Below are positions 1 through 10,720 of a stretch of 64,000 nt of DNA, one piece after another (the first letter of the stretch is position 1; each line of letters opens with the position of its first letter). The notes under the pieces are model-generated. The model made no database searches. It saw only the letters and a program-made list of their open reading frames with translations, and had not been told where the DNA came from. The DNA comes from Pirellulales bacterium (lineage in GTDB: Bacteria > Planctomycetota > Planctomycetia > Pirellulales > Lacipirellulaceae). Position numbers and translations under genes: made by a program. The stretch covers positions 1-64,000 of the forward strand of contig JAKVCC010000010.1 in assembly GCA_022448265.1 (NCBI GenBank), given 5' to 3'.

Positions 1-93
1 CTTAGGCTTCGTGAACCATTGGACAACAAATCGGGCCTCTCCACCTCGGCGGTGGAGAGGCCTTTTTTTATTGGGCCCCACCCCGGATCAACA
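1..93 (+). repeat. Exact 93-bp repeat, copy 1 (truncated by window edge)
   Basis: These 93 bases are identical to 52838-52930, where the sequence follows the stop codon of a PEP-CTERM gene and contains its terminator. Beyond base 93 the copies diverge, but a short shared stretch (ctcgcggc) recurs in both about 12-20 bases later. The copy begins at the window edge, so the upstream gene, probably another PEP-CTERM protein, lies outside and cannot be seen. Confidence 0.95.
34..69 (+). terminator. Intrinsic terminator, copy 1
   Basis: A perfect 12-bp stem (ggcctctccacc pairing with ggtggagaggcc) with a five-base loop is followed directly by seven T. This is a strong Rho-independent terminator for a plus-strand gene ending before the window. 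An identical element stands at 52871-52906. Confidence 0.9.
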
Positions 94-173
94 GAAAGCT
101 GTAGATTCTCGCGGCGCCTGTCTGCTAGGCTGGTAGGACTGCTCTGGTACGTCCACCACTAACCGCACAACTA

Positions 174-2231
174 ATGCATCCATTCGCCATCGATCATCGG
201 TCTCTCGGGCTGTTTCGCATCTGCCTGGCTGCGGTTATAGCGCATTACCTAATCACGCACTTGGGGGTATTCGACGCGTTTCACGCGGCCGACAAGGCGA
301 TCTCCTCGGATCTATTGCAAAGCTACCATGGCCGCGCGTGGAAGTGGTCGCTCAATTGGCTGGGCAGTTCTTCCGCCTACCAATATTTCCTGCTGACCAT
401 TGGCTTTGCGGCTGCCATCTGCCTTGCCGGGGGCTGGCATACCCGCCTGGCCACGATTGCCTGCTGGCTGCTGGTGGCCTCGCTGAACAACAACGCACCG
501 TACGTCGCAAGTGGGGGCGATGCCTTGCTGTGCGTGCTGCTTTTCTGGAGTATGTTTTTGCCGCTCGGCCAACAGTGGTCTCTCGACCGACGCGGCCGCC
601 CCCCGGCAACCGCGGACCTGCCACCTACGCTGGTTTCCGTGGCCACGGCAGGAATCCTGCTGCAGATGGCCATGATGTATTTTTTTACGGGCATCTCTAA
701 ATGGAATGTCTCCTGGCTCAGCGGCACGGCACTGGACGTAACGTTCTCCAATGACAGCTTTGTACGTCCTGCCGGAAGACTGCTACGTGAATTTCCCCAA
801 CTAACTAGCATCCTCAGCCGCACGACGTTGTACTCCGAGCTATTGCTTCCCTGGGTCATGTTTTCGCCGTGGAGAACTTCGCTCTGCCGATCGGTTGCCG
901 TCTTGATGTTTTTTGGATTTCACATCGGCATTGAAGTCACACTGACGGTGCTGATTTTTTCCCTCATTTCTGTCACCGGACTTGTGCTCTTTATCCCCAG
1001 CCAGTGGTGGAAATGGGCCCCCTTGCGGAGCCTGCAAAAGGTCCTCGATCGCGTGGATTTTCCGTCTGAGGCGCAAAAAATTGAATCCAGGCAACAACGC
1101 CGCAAACGCCAGCGGATGGTGCAACGGAACTCAGGCCATCTCTGGGCCCACACCCGTCGGCTCCGGCAGGTACTGGCTGTCGGACTAATTCTCTACACGG
1201 CGGCGTGGAACCTGCTACATACGTTTGCTGCGGAAACAACGATCCGCAAGATCAGCTTTATGCAGCAGCCTGCCATGCTGCTCGCACTCAACCAACATTG
1301 GAACATGTTTAGCTATCCACCCAACCTTTGTATGGACGTGGCATGCGTCGCTCGCAAGCGGGATGGCGGACAGGTTGATCTCCTGCGCGGAGGAGCCGAA
1401 GTCGCTGACCGCTCTCAGGCGCCAAGCTGTGCGGCACCTGCCATCAGCACCCGCATGCTCAATGGCCTAGTGCTACTGAGCGCCGATGGAAACAAGGTTT
1501 TTCGCAAGGGATTCTTAGAATATCTCTGCCGAAGGTGGAATGAGGCAACCGCCTCAATCGACCAGCATCTGGTGGAATGCTATTTAACCTATTACCCGCG
1601 GATGCATCATCCGCTGGTCGGACAGGTTAGCTCTCAGGACATGTTTCGCCTCGACCTCCTTACCCAAGGCACCCTGCATGCAGGCGAACGGCACGGCCCG
1701 TGGGTATCGTATCACCAAAACGGACGCAAGAAGGCGGCAGGGTCCTACCAAATGGGCAAGAGCGTGGGACTGTGGACGTTCTGGTACCCGGGTGGCGGCA
1801 AGGAGGCCGAAGGAGTCATGAAGCAAGGCAAAGAACATGGCCTGTGGGTCGTATTTCACAAAAACGGACAGAAAAAAGCGTCGGGAACCTACAAGATCGG
1901 GCAGCGTGAAGGACTCTGGACACGCTGGCATCCCAACGGCCGCAAGGCGGAAGCAGGTGAAATGAAGCAAGGCAAGTACCATGGCCCCTGGGTCACATAT
2001 TACGAAAATGGGCAGGAGAAGGCAGCTGGAACCTACGAAATGGGGCAGCACGAAGGAGGGTGGACGATCTGGCACCCTGACGGTAGCAAGGCAGAAGAAG
2101 GAGTGATGGAGCGAGGGAAGCGGACCGGAAAATGGACGTATTACCAAGACGATGGCGCGAGGGTCGTTGATCACTCGCAACCACCCGACCCGTCCGATCC
2201 CCCCCTACCAACAGATAGCGGCGCTCAGTAA
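174..2231 (+). CDS. HTTM-domain membrane protein with C-terminal MORN-like repeats
   Basis: A 685-residue protein. The first roughly 300 residues hold several hydrophobic membrane segments and resemble the HTTM domain, the membrane part found in vitamin K-dependent gamma-carboxylases and bacterial relatives. A basic linker around residue 310 leads to another membrane segment and a domain I do not recognise. From about residue 502 to 668 there are seven repeats of about 24 residues built on G-x-W-x(3)-x-x-N/D-G-x-K, the MORN-2/YwqK type. The start has no clear Shine-Dalgarno sequence. A decayed copy of bases 605-699 lies at 54308-54401. The enzymatic activity is unknown; the repeats may bind partners or the envelope. 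No terminator is visible before the convergent gene downstream. Confidence 0.85.
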   Translation: MHPFAIDHRSLGLFRICLAAVIAHYLITHLGVFDAFHAADKAISSDLLQSYHGRAWKWSLNWLGSSSAYQYFLLTIGFAAAICLAGGWHTRLATIACWLLVASLNNNAPYVASGGDALLCVLLFWSMFLPLGQQWSLDRRGRPPATADLPPTLVSVATAGILLQMAMMYFFTGISKWNVSWLSGTALDVTFSNDSFVRPAGRLLREFPQLTSILSRTTLYSELLLPWVMFSPWRTSLCRSVAVLMFFGFHIGIEVTLTVLIFSLISVTGLVLFIPSQWWKWAPLRSLQKVLDRVDFPSEAQKIESRQQRRKRQRMVQRNSGHLWAHTRRLRQVLAVGLILYTAAWNLLHTFAAETTIRKISFMQQPAMLLALNQHWNMFSYPPNLCMDVACVARKRDGGQVDLLRGGAEVADRSQAPSCAAPAISTRMLNGLVLLSADGNKVFRKGFLEYLCRRWNEATASIDQHLVECYLTYYPRMHHPLVGQVSSQDMFRLDLLTQGTLHAGERHGPWVSYHQNGRKKAAGSYQMGKSVGLWTFWYPGGGKEAEGVMKQGKEHGLWVVFHKNGQKKASGTYKIGQREGLWTRWHPNGRKAEAGEMKQGKYHGPWVTYYENGQEKAAGTYEMGQHEGGWTIWHPDGSKAEEGVMERGKRTGKWTYYQDDGARVVDHSQPPDPSDPPLPTDSGAQ

Positions 2232-2380
2232 GAGGCAACGGAGTATAGGGCGAGAGAAACAGATGCTCGCCAGGGGCCCCCGTGCGGTGCAACACGTCCA
2301 GAAAACAGATTGCGAGGCACGCGGCCTCTACGAGCAACCAAGTTTCTGAATCGCAGCAGCATCGTTGGAAAAAATGTGGC

Positions 2381-4624
2381 CTATTGCAACCGATAACCCA
2401 CCGTGAGCCATCCGTTGTCGCAATCAAATTGCTGCGGCACGAGTGTCCATCCGCTGCCGCTTGATCCAGGAAAACGGATCGGCTGCACACGGATCTCCTC
2501 TGGGAATCCCTCTCCGGACGCGGCCCGCTGGTTCAAGTTTTTCTCCAGTATGCTGCGGACAGTTACTTGTTCGCCGGTAAGTTTGTCGTCCCAGCGAGGA
2601 TCCCCGTACCACTGCGGATCGAAGCCGGTCGGAAAAGCCTGAATATCACCATCGCGGCGAATCGCCATGCGGTGCCCCGCTTGGACAATGCGATAGGTAA
2701 TCAGAAAATCCCAATTCTTGCGGATCTGCTCTTCACCATCCTCCAGCGTTTTGAGTTCGGCGATGCGAATCCGTACCGTCAGTTTTTGGTCATCCAAACT
2801 GATGCTGGCCGGGTGATCTCGATTGAGTACAAACGCCCACGGCTTGAAGTCGTTGTCTCGCTTGGCAGCATCTGGCCCTGCCACACCCAGGCCCGGCTCC
2901 GCCACTTCCGGCGTGCCTTTCCCGGACAAGTTGCGTAGCCATGCCGGTACGTCGCCTTCCAGGCGTGGAGACCCGTCCTCGTGATCTTGCCGCAATCCTA
3001 TGCCGGCCAACACGGTCGGAAAGAAATTATTGGCCGCACTCTCATGAACCTGAATGGTCAAATCGTCTCGGGTCGGCCAAGCGGGTGGCGGCTGGGCAGT
3101 AGTGATTTGCTTGTACGAGGCCAGCCTAGCCTGGATCTCGACTCCGCCTACATCAGAGGCCATCAACAACTGACTGGGAAACATCCCAATCCGTACCAGC
3201 GGAGGCCGCAACTGGTGATCGTACTTGCGACGGACCTCGGCAATTGCCTCCATCAATTGCCGATCAAACTTGGCCGACACGCTCTGCTCCGCCCGTCGCG
3301 AGGCAATTTGCTCTGTCTGTTGCTTGCTCTCAGCCACTTTTCGACGGGCAATCTGCATGACGAGCTGTCGGCCCAATCTGCCGCCTGTCTTGCGAATCGA
3401 GCGCACATGGGTCTCGGTGCGGGCCCTGGCAATCGAGGGCATTACCAGGAACCGCTCATCGCTGATCATAAGACGCTTGCTTGCGACAAAGCTGGTGTCG
3501 CTGCGGCTGGAAATCTTCACCGGCTTCTTATAACTGGTAGTACGCGAATCGATGTGTCCCACCAGCCGTACATCCAGCGCAATATGTTCGGCCGCGGGGA
3601 CTGTGTGAAAACTCAATTGACCGGTCGAAGTGGCCGTGCCCCGCACCACCGCACCGAGTATGCAATCGTGCACGGGCCGCGATTCGTGCACGGGCCTTTG
3701 CGCGAGCCGGTTAATCGCACCTTGCGAAACCTTGATCAGGATGTTGGGCTGACTAAACTCGCTGCGAATCTGATCTACGAGTGGGCGCGAATGCCCCAGA
3801 TCCTCCATCAGGCCGAGTATCTTACCCACCTGGCGGGTCGACTCGACCGAGGGCGTTTCCAAGTTGCGGACGAGCTGCTTTTCGAGCTCTTTCAGATAGG
3901 CAGCATAAATAGCACGCGTGTCGCGCCGCTCGGCCAAGGCAAACCAAAAAGCGAGCTCGCGATAGACCTCGATTGCGGAAGCGGTGCGAGTAAAATATGG
4001 ATTTTCGAGCCCCGGATGGTTACTCCGAAACCGCTTCAGCACCTGATCCAGCTCGCTCAACCTTTTCCCGGTAAACTGAATCTCCGGGCTAAAATGAGGC
4101 GAGAGGAGATCCCACTTGAGATAGGCTTTCCACTGCTGGGCAAACGGAGTAGTGCCGGTAATTGCTGCCTCCAGGGAACGTGCAGCCGAGCGAAGTTCGC
4201 CTTGCACCGAGGCCAATCGCTCGCGAGAAACGGGCACGTGATCGCCTCGTGCGGCCCATACTCTCTTAGGAAGATCATCGCCGTATTGGGCTTGCAGGGC
4301 GCCCAGCCAGATGGCAAGCGCAGCCCGCACTTCCACAAACCTTGTCATGTCGAGCCCGTTGGCGCCCGACTGGTACTGCTGCAGGGCCCGCGACACGATG
4401 GCCGGATCGGCATCTGCTCCCCTGGCAAGCTGCTCGCGCAGCTCCGGAGACCGAAGATACTTTCGCCACTTGTCTCCGTTGGCCTCATCACCGATCCAGA
4501 CGTCCAAGTCGTCTAGCAATGAACTGAGTACGCCGACGTCGGCTGGTCCCGCAAAGACGGGCGACCCCAGACCCAAAAGGCCCGCGGCAACGAGGGCCAC
4601 CAAAAATAGTCGCATGAGTCGCAC
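2381..4624 (-). CDS. Large secreted protein of unknown function
   Basis: A 747-residue protein that I do not recognise. It begins with a typical signal peptide (hydrophobic residues 5-22, then SPVFA followed by G), so it should be exported. The rest is soluble, charged and without membrane segments; a central part (about residues 400-480) is rich in Arg, Lys and Gln and probably helical. I take the GTG at 4624 because an AAAGGGG Shine-Dalgarno sequence lies just upstream; an in-frame ATG at 4615 is also possible. The stop is TAG. A 511-codon open frame on the opposite strand (2981-4516) has no signal peptide or recognisable domain and is probably a shadow. It ends convergently with the HTTM gene, 150 bases away. 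Confidence 0.8.
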   Translation of the reverse strand: MRLMRLFLVALVAAGLLGLGSPVFAGPADVGVLSSLLDDLDVWIGDEANGDKWRKYLRSPELREQLARGADADPAIVSRALQQYQSGANGLDMTRFVEVRAALAIWLGALQAQYGDDLPKRVWAARGDHVPVSRERLASVQGELRSAARSLEAAITGTTPFAQQWKAYLKWDLLSPHFSPEIQFTGKRLSELDQVLKRFRSNHPGLENPYFTRTASAIEVYRELAFWFALAERRDTRAIYAAYLKELEKQLVRNLETPSVESTRQVGKILGLMEDLGHSRPLVDQIRSEFSQPNILIKVSQGAINRLAQRPVHESRPVHDCILGAVVRGTATSTGQLSFHTVPAAEHIALDVRLVGHIDSRTTSYKKPVKISSRSDTSFVASKRLMISDERFLVMPSIARARTETHVRSIRKTGGRLGRQLVMQIARRKVAESKQQTEQIASRRAEQSVSAKFDRQLMEAIAEVRRKYDHQLRPPLVRIGMFPSQLLMASDVGGVEIQARLASYKQITTAQPPPAWPTRDDLTIQVHESAANNFFPTVLAGIGLRQDHEDGSPRLEGDVPAWLRNLSGKGTPEVAEPGLGVAGPDAAKRDNDFKPWAFVLNRDHPASISLDDQKLTVRIRIAELKTLEDGEEQIRKNWDFLITYRIVQAGHRMAIRRDGDIQAFPTGFDPQWYGDPRWDDKLTGEQVTVRSILEKNLNQRAASGEGFPEEIRVQPIRFPGSSGSGWTLVPQQFDCDNGWLTVGYRLQ

Positions 4625-5379
4625 GTGGCCCCTTTCTCTTAAGTCAGTGGTCGATTACCTGGGCCACATCGGATTACACGTGACATTCCCCGCGCCGAGT
4701 TACCCAACAGCCGGTTTCAAAACCAAATGTAGTATATAGCCCCCAAATTGACTGTCCTACGCCAATTCCCCCAAAATTGGGTATTGCGCCAGTCTCAGGC
4801 GGTCGGCGCTAGGCCAGGGAAAGGGGGATAGAACCATGGCCCGGATCGTTTTGCAGTCGCAGTGGCCCCCCGGATCAAGTGGATCTGGGCAGGCACGTGC
4901 CCCATTTTTCAACCGCTCTTCGCGACGTGTCCGCAGAAAACAAGGCCGTTGGCGAGAAGAATCCCCCCAGAGGAGTGCAGCACCGCAATGCGCATCCTGG
5001 CACGCTCAGGGACAACTCAACGAGGATTCACCAAGACGTTGAAGTCGACTCCCCCACCGGTAACGCATCATCGCCAACAGCGCGAAGCAAAACTTTGTGG
5101 GGGAGGTCGCTTGGTACATGAACTGGGGTTTCCCATTTAGGTTGAGCGTGAAACCACTCCAGTCGTATTTTGCTCCCGATTCTAACATCGCCCCCCTGTA
5201 TCTAGCGCATTGGATATTTTCCGCATTTTTTCTTCCATTGACCGGTGTGGGTGGTTTCTTGGTCTGGCAAACGGGCCTTTCAGTTCGTATTGCAGCGCCG
5301 GACGCCGGGTAGGTGCAGCCTCTCCTCGTAACTTATCGCATTTCCGATGCTGAGCCGGGTCGTTTAGCTTGATCAGGCT
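4625..5379. other. Intergenic stretch without a recognisable gene
   Basis: About 750 bases between the secreted protein and a decayed gene. Several short open frames exist on both strands, none with a recognisable domain or good ribosome-binding site. A small inverted repeat (ccaatt/aattgg) lies near 4763-4781. The stretch may hold the promoter of the minus-strand secreted protein and further gene debris. Confidence 0.5.
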
Positions 5380-5816
5380 CTACTTACGGCTCGGCTCTCG
5401 GACATCGCCTAGTTTCTCAGCCTGTTTATCCAGTTCGCGAAAGAGTCCCTCGGCGTCCTTAAGCTCTTTGCGATCGGCGGCCGCCTAAGCCACTTCAGCC
5501 GACAGCGAAAGGCTACTGGCCACACGTTCCTTGAGCCCGTAGCGCAAGTCAATTTTCACGGCCGCGTCCAGGTCACCGGGACGGTGGACTAGCCTCCAAA
5601 TGCCGGCCACAAAAAATCCCAAAACAAGGTCCAGAGCGCCGCAAATGAGGGCCCAATTTACGGGCAGATTCGCGATGGCCACAAATTTGGGCACGCCGAT
5701 CGCCACACCTGCTGCAATAAACGCAGCAAGCCACAACACCGGAGCAAACCGCAGACAAGCGTTTCGAGCGTGAGATTCCGCCTCGCTCGCCCGACCTGGG
5801 CAAGAATCTGGTCCAT
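5380..5816 (-). pseudogene. Decayed N-terminal fragment of a membrane protein
   Basis: Read on the minus strand from an ATG at 5816, the sequence encodes MDQILAQVGRARRNLTLETL and then must shift frame near 5740-5750 to continue as a membrane-spanning segment (LWLAAFIAAGVAIGVPKFVA), a second hydrophobic segment and a helix starting DLDAAVKIDLRYGLKERVAS. An in-frame TAG follows at 5485-5487, then coding-like sequence (AAADRKELKDAEGLFRELDK) up to a second TAG at 5380. The pattern, two membrane segments followed by a charged helical region, resembles the start of large DUF4175-like membrane proteins, but the family is not certain. At least one frameshift and one internal stop make it nonfunctional. 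Confidence 0.7.
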
Positions 5817-6035
5817 GGCACCACGCTCCCTGGGGATTAAGCCACTTCTGGGATACAATAGAGTCGGTACTCCCGTTCTACCTGCTCCAGGCTAACAGGT
5901 CACGCTGCAATAAGAGCGGGCTGTCTCCTTAGGCCATGGCGGCAGTCGCTCGAAAGAGGCCGACAACGTTAACGTGTGTAGAAAAACCGGTTCTCATTCA
6001 AGCTGCCCCCACGAAACTTTGTCACACCAATCACC

Positions 6036-6524
6036 ATGACTTCTCCAGCCCCATCCCTGCCCTGCCCGTCTAAGCGACCCGAGGCGGATGTCGTGATTTA
6101 TGACGGCGACTGCGGTATTTGCTCGGCCCAGGTGCGCAAGTTGCCCTGGTGGGATTGTCGTCAAAAACTGTCTTATATCTCGCTGCACGATGCCCAGGTG
6201 GCGAAGCGCTGGCCTCAACTGCCAGCCGGGCGACTCATGCAGGAAATGTGCATAGTCACTCCCTCGGGACACGAATACTGGGGAATAGATGCGATTCGCC
6301 ACCTCACGCGGCGTCTGCGTCGTTTATGGTGGCTGGCTCCACTCCTCCACGTGCCGGGTAGTATGTTTGTTTGGCGACCCCTCTATCGTTGGATTGCGCG
6401 AAATCGCTATCGGCTTAGCGGCATGAAAGACTGTCCGACCAATGTGTGCACCACAAAAGGGCGCGCGAACGACGCTAGCCAAACGGACGGTTACGAGGCC
6501 GATGCGGGGAAGTTACACCGCTGA
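6036..6524 (+). CDS. DCC-family thiol-disulfide oxidoreductase (DUF393)
   Basis: A 162-residue protein with the signature YDGDCGIC near residue 22, which gives the DCC family its name, followed by the conserved alternation of helices and the end motif around WRPLYRWIARNRYRLSG. The family is predicted to use the CxxC-like cysteines for thiol-disulfide exchange; in planctomycetes it is often found near HTTM proteins, and such a protein lies 4 kb upstream here. The true C-terminus may be functional only to about residue 137; the tail is low in conservation. It runs convergently into panB, with 5 bases between them. Confidence 0.85.
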   Translation: MTSPAPSLPCPSKRPEADVVIYDGDCGICSAQVRKLPWWDCRQKLSYISLHDAQVAKRWPQLPAGRLMQEMCIVTPSGHEYWGIDAIRHLTRRLRRLWWLAPLLHVPGSMFVWRPLYRWIARNRYRLSGMKDCPTNVCTTKGRANDASQTDGYEADAGKLHR

Positions 6525-6529
6525 GGTAA

Positions 6530-7357
6530 TTACTCGTATCCATGCTCCGGCCCAGGAAACTCCCCTTCGCGCACGTCATCGCGAAAACGGCGCACTGCGC
6601 CTAAAACCTCGGTCTTCAGATCGGCATAGGCCCTTACAAAACGGGGCACGTAATCCACCGTCAGTCCCAACAGGTCGTGCAAAACTAGGACCTGACCGTC
6701 GCAGTGCGGGCCCGCGCCAATACCAATGGTCGGAATGGCGATGCTCTCCGTAATCTTGCGGGCAACCTCCTGAGGGACGCATTCCAGAACCATGGCAAAG
6801 GCCCCTGCTTCGGTTGCCGCACGGGCATCGTCAAGAAGTGCCGCCTCATCGCGTTGGACCCGATAACCACCAAGCTGGTGAATGCTCTGCGGCCCCAGAC
6901 CACAATGGGCCATCACGGGAATCCCCGCCGACACCAGCGCGCTAATCGTGTCGGCCTGGTCGACTCCCCCTTCAAGTTTCACCGCCTGACAGCGCGATTC
7001 CTTGAGTATGCGTCCGGAACTTTCAATTGCTTTGCTAACGCCCACGTGGTAACTGGGAAAAGGCATATCTACAACAACCAGCGCAGACTGAACCGCCCGC
7101 CCAACCATCTCGGCATGGTAGATCATCTCGTCCAGGGTTACCGGAAGCGTATTTTCATGGCCTTGCACGACCATCGACATGCTGTCGCCCACCAAGATAC
7201 ATTCCACCCCGGCGGAATCGACAAGCTGTGCAAACGAATAATCGTAGGCAGTGACCATAGAGATTTTGCGCCCTGCAGCCTTGAGATCAGCGAATCCCGG
7301 CGCGGTCATCCGCCGCTGAGAACTGGTTCGATCGGAAACAGGGTCGCGGGAGGACAT
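6530..7357 (-). CDS. panB: 3-methyl-2-oxobutanoate hydroxymethyltransferase
   Basis: A 275-residue protein of normal PanB length. It transfers a hydroxymethyl group from methylene-tetrahydrofolate to 3-methyl-2-oxobutanoate, the first committed step to pantothenate and coenzyme A, in the cytoplasm. Recognisable motifs are the metal-binding GDS in ILVGDSMSMVVQGH (about residues 55-66), the MPFPSY segment, the KLEGG loop and the GIGAGPHCDGQVLV segment near residue 205. The ATG at 7357 follows a GGGAGG sequence. It stands alone: panC is not adjacent. Confidence 0.96.
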   Translation of the reverse strand: MSSRDPVSDRTSSQRRMTAPGFADLKAAGRKISMVTAYDYSFAQLVDSAGVECILVGDSMSMVVQGHENTLPVTLDEMIYHAEMVGRAVQSALVVVDMPFPSYHVGVSKAIESSGRILKESRCQAVKLEGGVDQADTISALVSAGIPVMAHCGLGPQSIHQLGGYRVQRDEAALLDDARAATEAGAFAMVLECVPQEVARKITESIAIPTIGIGAGPHCDGQVLVLHDLLGLTVDYVPRFVRAYADLKTEVLGAVRRFRDDVREGEFPGPEHGYE

Positions 7358-8801
<1,444 letters not shown>

Positions 8802-8892
8802 CGCCTAAAATAGGCAACGCTTGCAAAGTGTCGCACCCCCATAATCGATGAGGCCGAGCCGCAAGATTCTTGTAATCTGCTGTGCAAAACTG

Positions 8893-10329
8893 TCAATCAG
8901 GCGATTGGCCGGGGACCGATTGCACCATGCTTGCGCGGCGCACGGGGCGTGCCGGTTGCGCTTGTTGCAAACCACTCGCAGTCCGCTGGGCCGACCAACC
9001 CTGGACGCGTCGGGCTGTGGTGGAATAGCTCTCCGAGAGAGGATGGCTCCGCTCCATTGAAGCTCGCCAGCGTGGCTCGGGTTTTGGGGCCGCGTCGCGG
9101 GCTGCCGCTGGTCGTAGACTGTTGAACTCCAGCTCAGAATGTGGGAGACGGCTTGGGGTCGACTCAATATCTACGGGCGCAAGGTCCACTTTCGGATCGC
9201 TCAACTCATGCATCTCTGCCAAGGGGAGCTGTGCCAAGAGTGGCTTCTCTTCAGTCACGTTCTCCTCCATCGGAGTAGCATTGCCGATCGCTGGCAGTCC
9301 CTGCGGGTCGAACAGAAATTGTGTGAACAGTTTTCCGCCGTCTGGTGAGACCAGCCGTACCCAAAGTTCCAAGCCGGAATTCGGAAGTGGCGCATCTCCC
9401 AATGGCAATTCCAGGTGCAGGCCGTCGCCCAATGCTGAAGACTGCCAGGCGGTGGTGGTTTCTTCGCCCGTAAAGTCCCACCGCCTCAACCGCTTCGGAG
9501 ACTCAGGGTCGGCAGTCATTACCATCAACGAAACTTCGCCTTCCAGATCTACCGGTTCGTCTTTGGAGTCGCGTGCCTCCACCACAGCGAGCAGGCTGCC
9601 GGGGTGTTCCGAGTCGTCAGTGCCTCGCAAAAGCTGAGCGACAATCAGATTCTCAGCAGACCGGTCGTCAACGGTTGGTGGCTCCAGGTCAATGTTGCGG
9701 TGGTCTTCGCTGACCGCTTCGCCAACGGAATCATCGGCCGATATGGCTAATGGAGCATCTGCAAACTGTTCGTCGTCGCGGTAATCCCCTTCCACGTCCT
9801 GCGCGAAATGAGCCGGATCAGGAACGAATAACACCTTCGCTTCGAGTGAGCGCGGCTCATGATGACCCGCCTGGACGACGCGAGAATCGGGGGAACTCCA
9901 CGCATTGTTTCCTACCGGCTCACTGATTTCTAGGTCGGGGATATTGAGGTCCTCAGGCTCCTCATCAACTGGCTCCTCATCAACTGGCTCCTCATCAACT
10001 GGCTCCTCAACGACTGGCTCCTCAACAGTGGGACTTTCTTCTTTCTCAGTTTCGGGGTCGTTGACCGGCGCCAGCGCCTTGGCATCAGAATAGATAACTG
10101 TTTCGCCATGATCGACGCAGCGACATTGCCTCAATTTATCGGAATACGTGACAACATACTCTTCCAGCTCGTAGATATAGTCTTCCTGAGACCGTAATTC
10201 TCTCTCCAAAATGTCGATCTGGTTGTCCCTTGCCGAGCGACAACCACTCGATGCCACTAACAAGCAGCCGGACACGGCGAACACCAGCAGCACGCTGCTG
10301 GAAGGGCTATTTCGAGGAAGTGTAGACAT
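8893..10329 (-). CDS. Lipoprotein with acidic EEPVD repeats
   Basis: A roughly 478-residue protein that I do not recognise. The frame is open to 10506, but the double ATG at 10332/10329 begins a classic lipoprotein signal (hydrophobic stretch, then cysteine after VSG or SSG), so the start is placed there. After the cysteine comes a predicted coiled coil (DILERELRSQEDYIYELEEYV), an acidic segment with repeated EEPVD units, and a C-terminal region of moderate conservation. It should be anchored to a membrane in the periplasm. It ends convergently 91 bases from gap; only a weak GCCT/AGGC hairpin stands between. Confidence 0.75.
   Translation of the reverse strand: MSTLPRNSPSSSVLLVFAVSGCLLVASSGCRSARDNQIDILERELRSQEDYIYELEEYVVTYSDKLRQCRCVDHGETVIYSDAKALAPVNDPETEKEESPTVEEPVVEEPVDEEPVDEEPVDEEPEDLNIPDLEISEPVGNNAWSSPDSRVVQAGHHEPRSLEAKVLFVPDPAHFAQDVEGDYRDDEQFADAPLAISADDSVGEAVSEDHRNIDLEPPTVDDRSAENLIVAQLLRGTDDSEHPGSLLAVVEARDSKDEPVDLEGEVSLMVMTADPESPKRLRRWDFTGEETTTAWQSSALGDGLHLELPLGDAPLPNSGLELWVRLVSPDGGKLFTQFLFDPQGLPAIGNATPMEENVTEEKPLLAQLPLAEMHELSDPKVDLAPVDIESTPSRLPHSELEFNSLRPAAARDAAPKPEPRWRASMERSHPLSESYSTTARRVQGWSAQRTASGLQQAQPARPVRRASMVQSVPGQSPD
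9956..10030 (-). repeat. 15-bp tandem repeat, five units, inside the lipoprotein gene
   Basis: Three identical units (ggctcctcatcaact) at 9956-10000 are followed by two variants (10001-10030). Each encodes five residues of the EEPVD type in the lipoprotein. The unit length is a multiple of three, so change in copy number keeps the frame. Confidence 0.9.
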
Positions 10330-10720
10330 CATACCGCGAACAATTGCGCGCGTAACGCTTGGAGGAGAGGGCTTATTTTCTTGCGTGGACTGTCGCTTCT
10401 TAATAGGGCCGAGCTCTTTTGCCTGGGTGGGCGCCAGACAAGATTGGCACCGGCGCAACCCTGAAATCAAGGGGCAAGAAATAGAAAACGGGCTGTTAGC
10501 CGTCAAGCGAGATAAACCGTGCTAGCACGTCAAATAAGACTCGCCGCACGTCCAGCTTCTCAATGTCAACACGAAGAATCTAAGCATATTCCGGGGCGCA
10601 TGCCTGGTTTTAAGCAAATGGCAAAATTTAGCTTGAGCCGCCGGCATGGGGAATGCCTTGCATGCCTAGAAGGGCCACCGGACGGGGGGATGAAATAATG
10701 GTCTACGGCTATGCGTTCCG

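Noticed and set aside
2981-4516. 511-codon open frame opposite the large secreted protein
   Set aside because: It has no recognisable domain, no signal and no good ribosome-binding site, and the minus-strand gene has a clear signal peptide and start. Such shadows are usual in GC-rich coding sequence.
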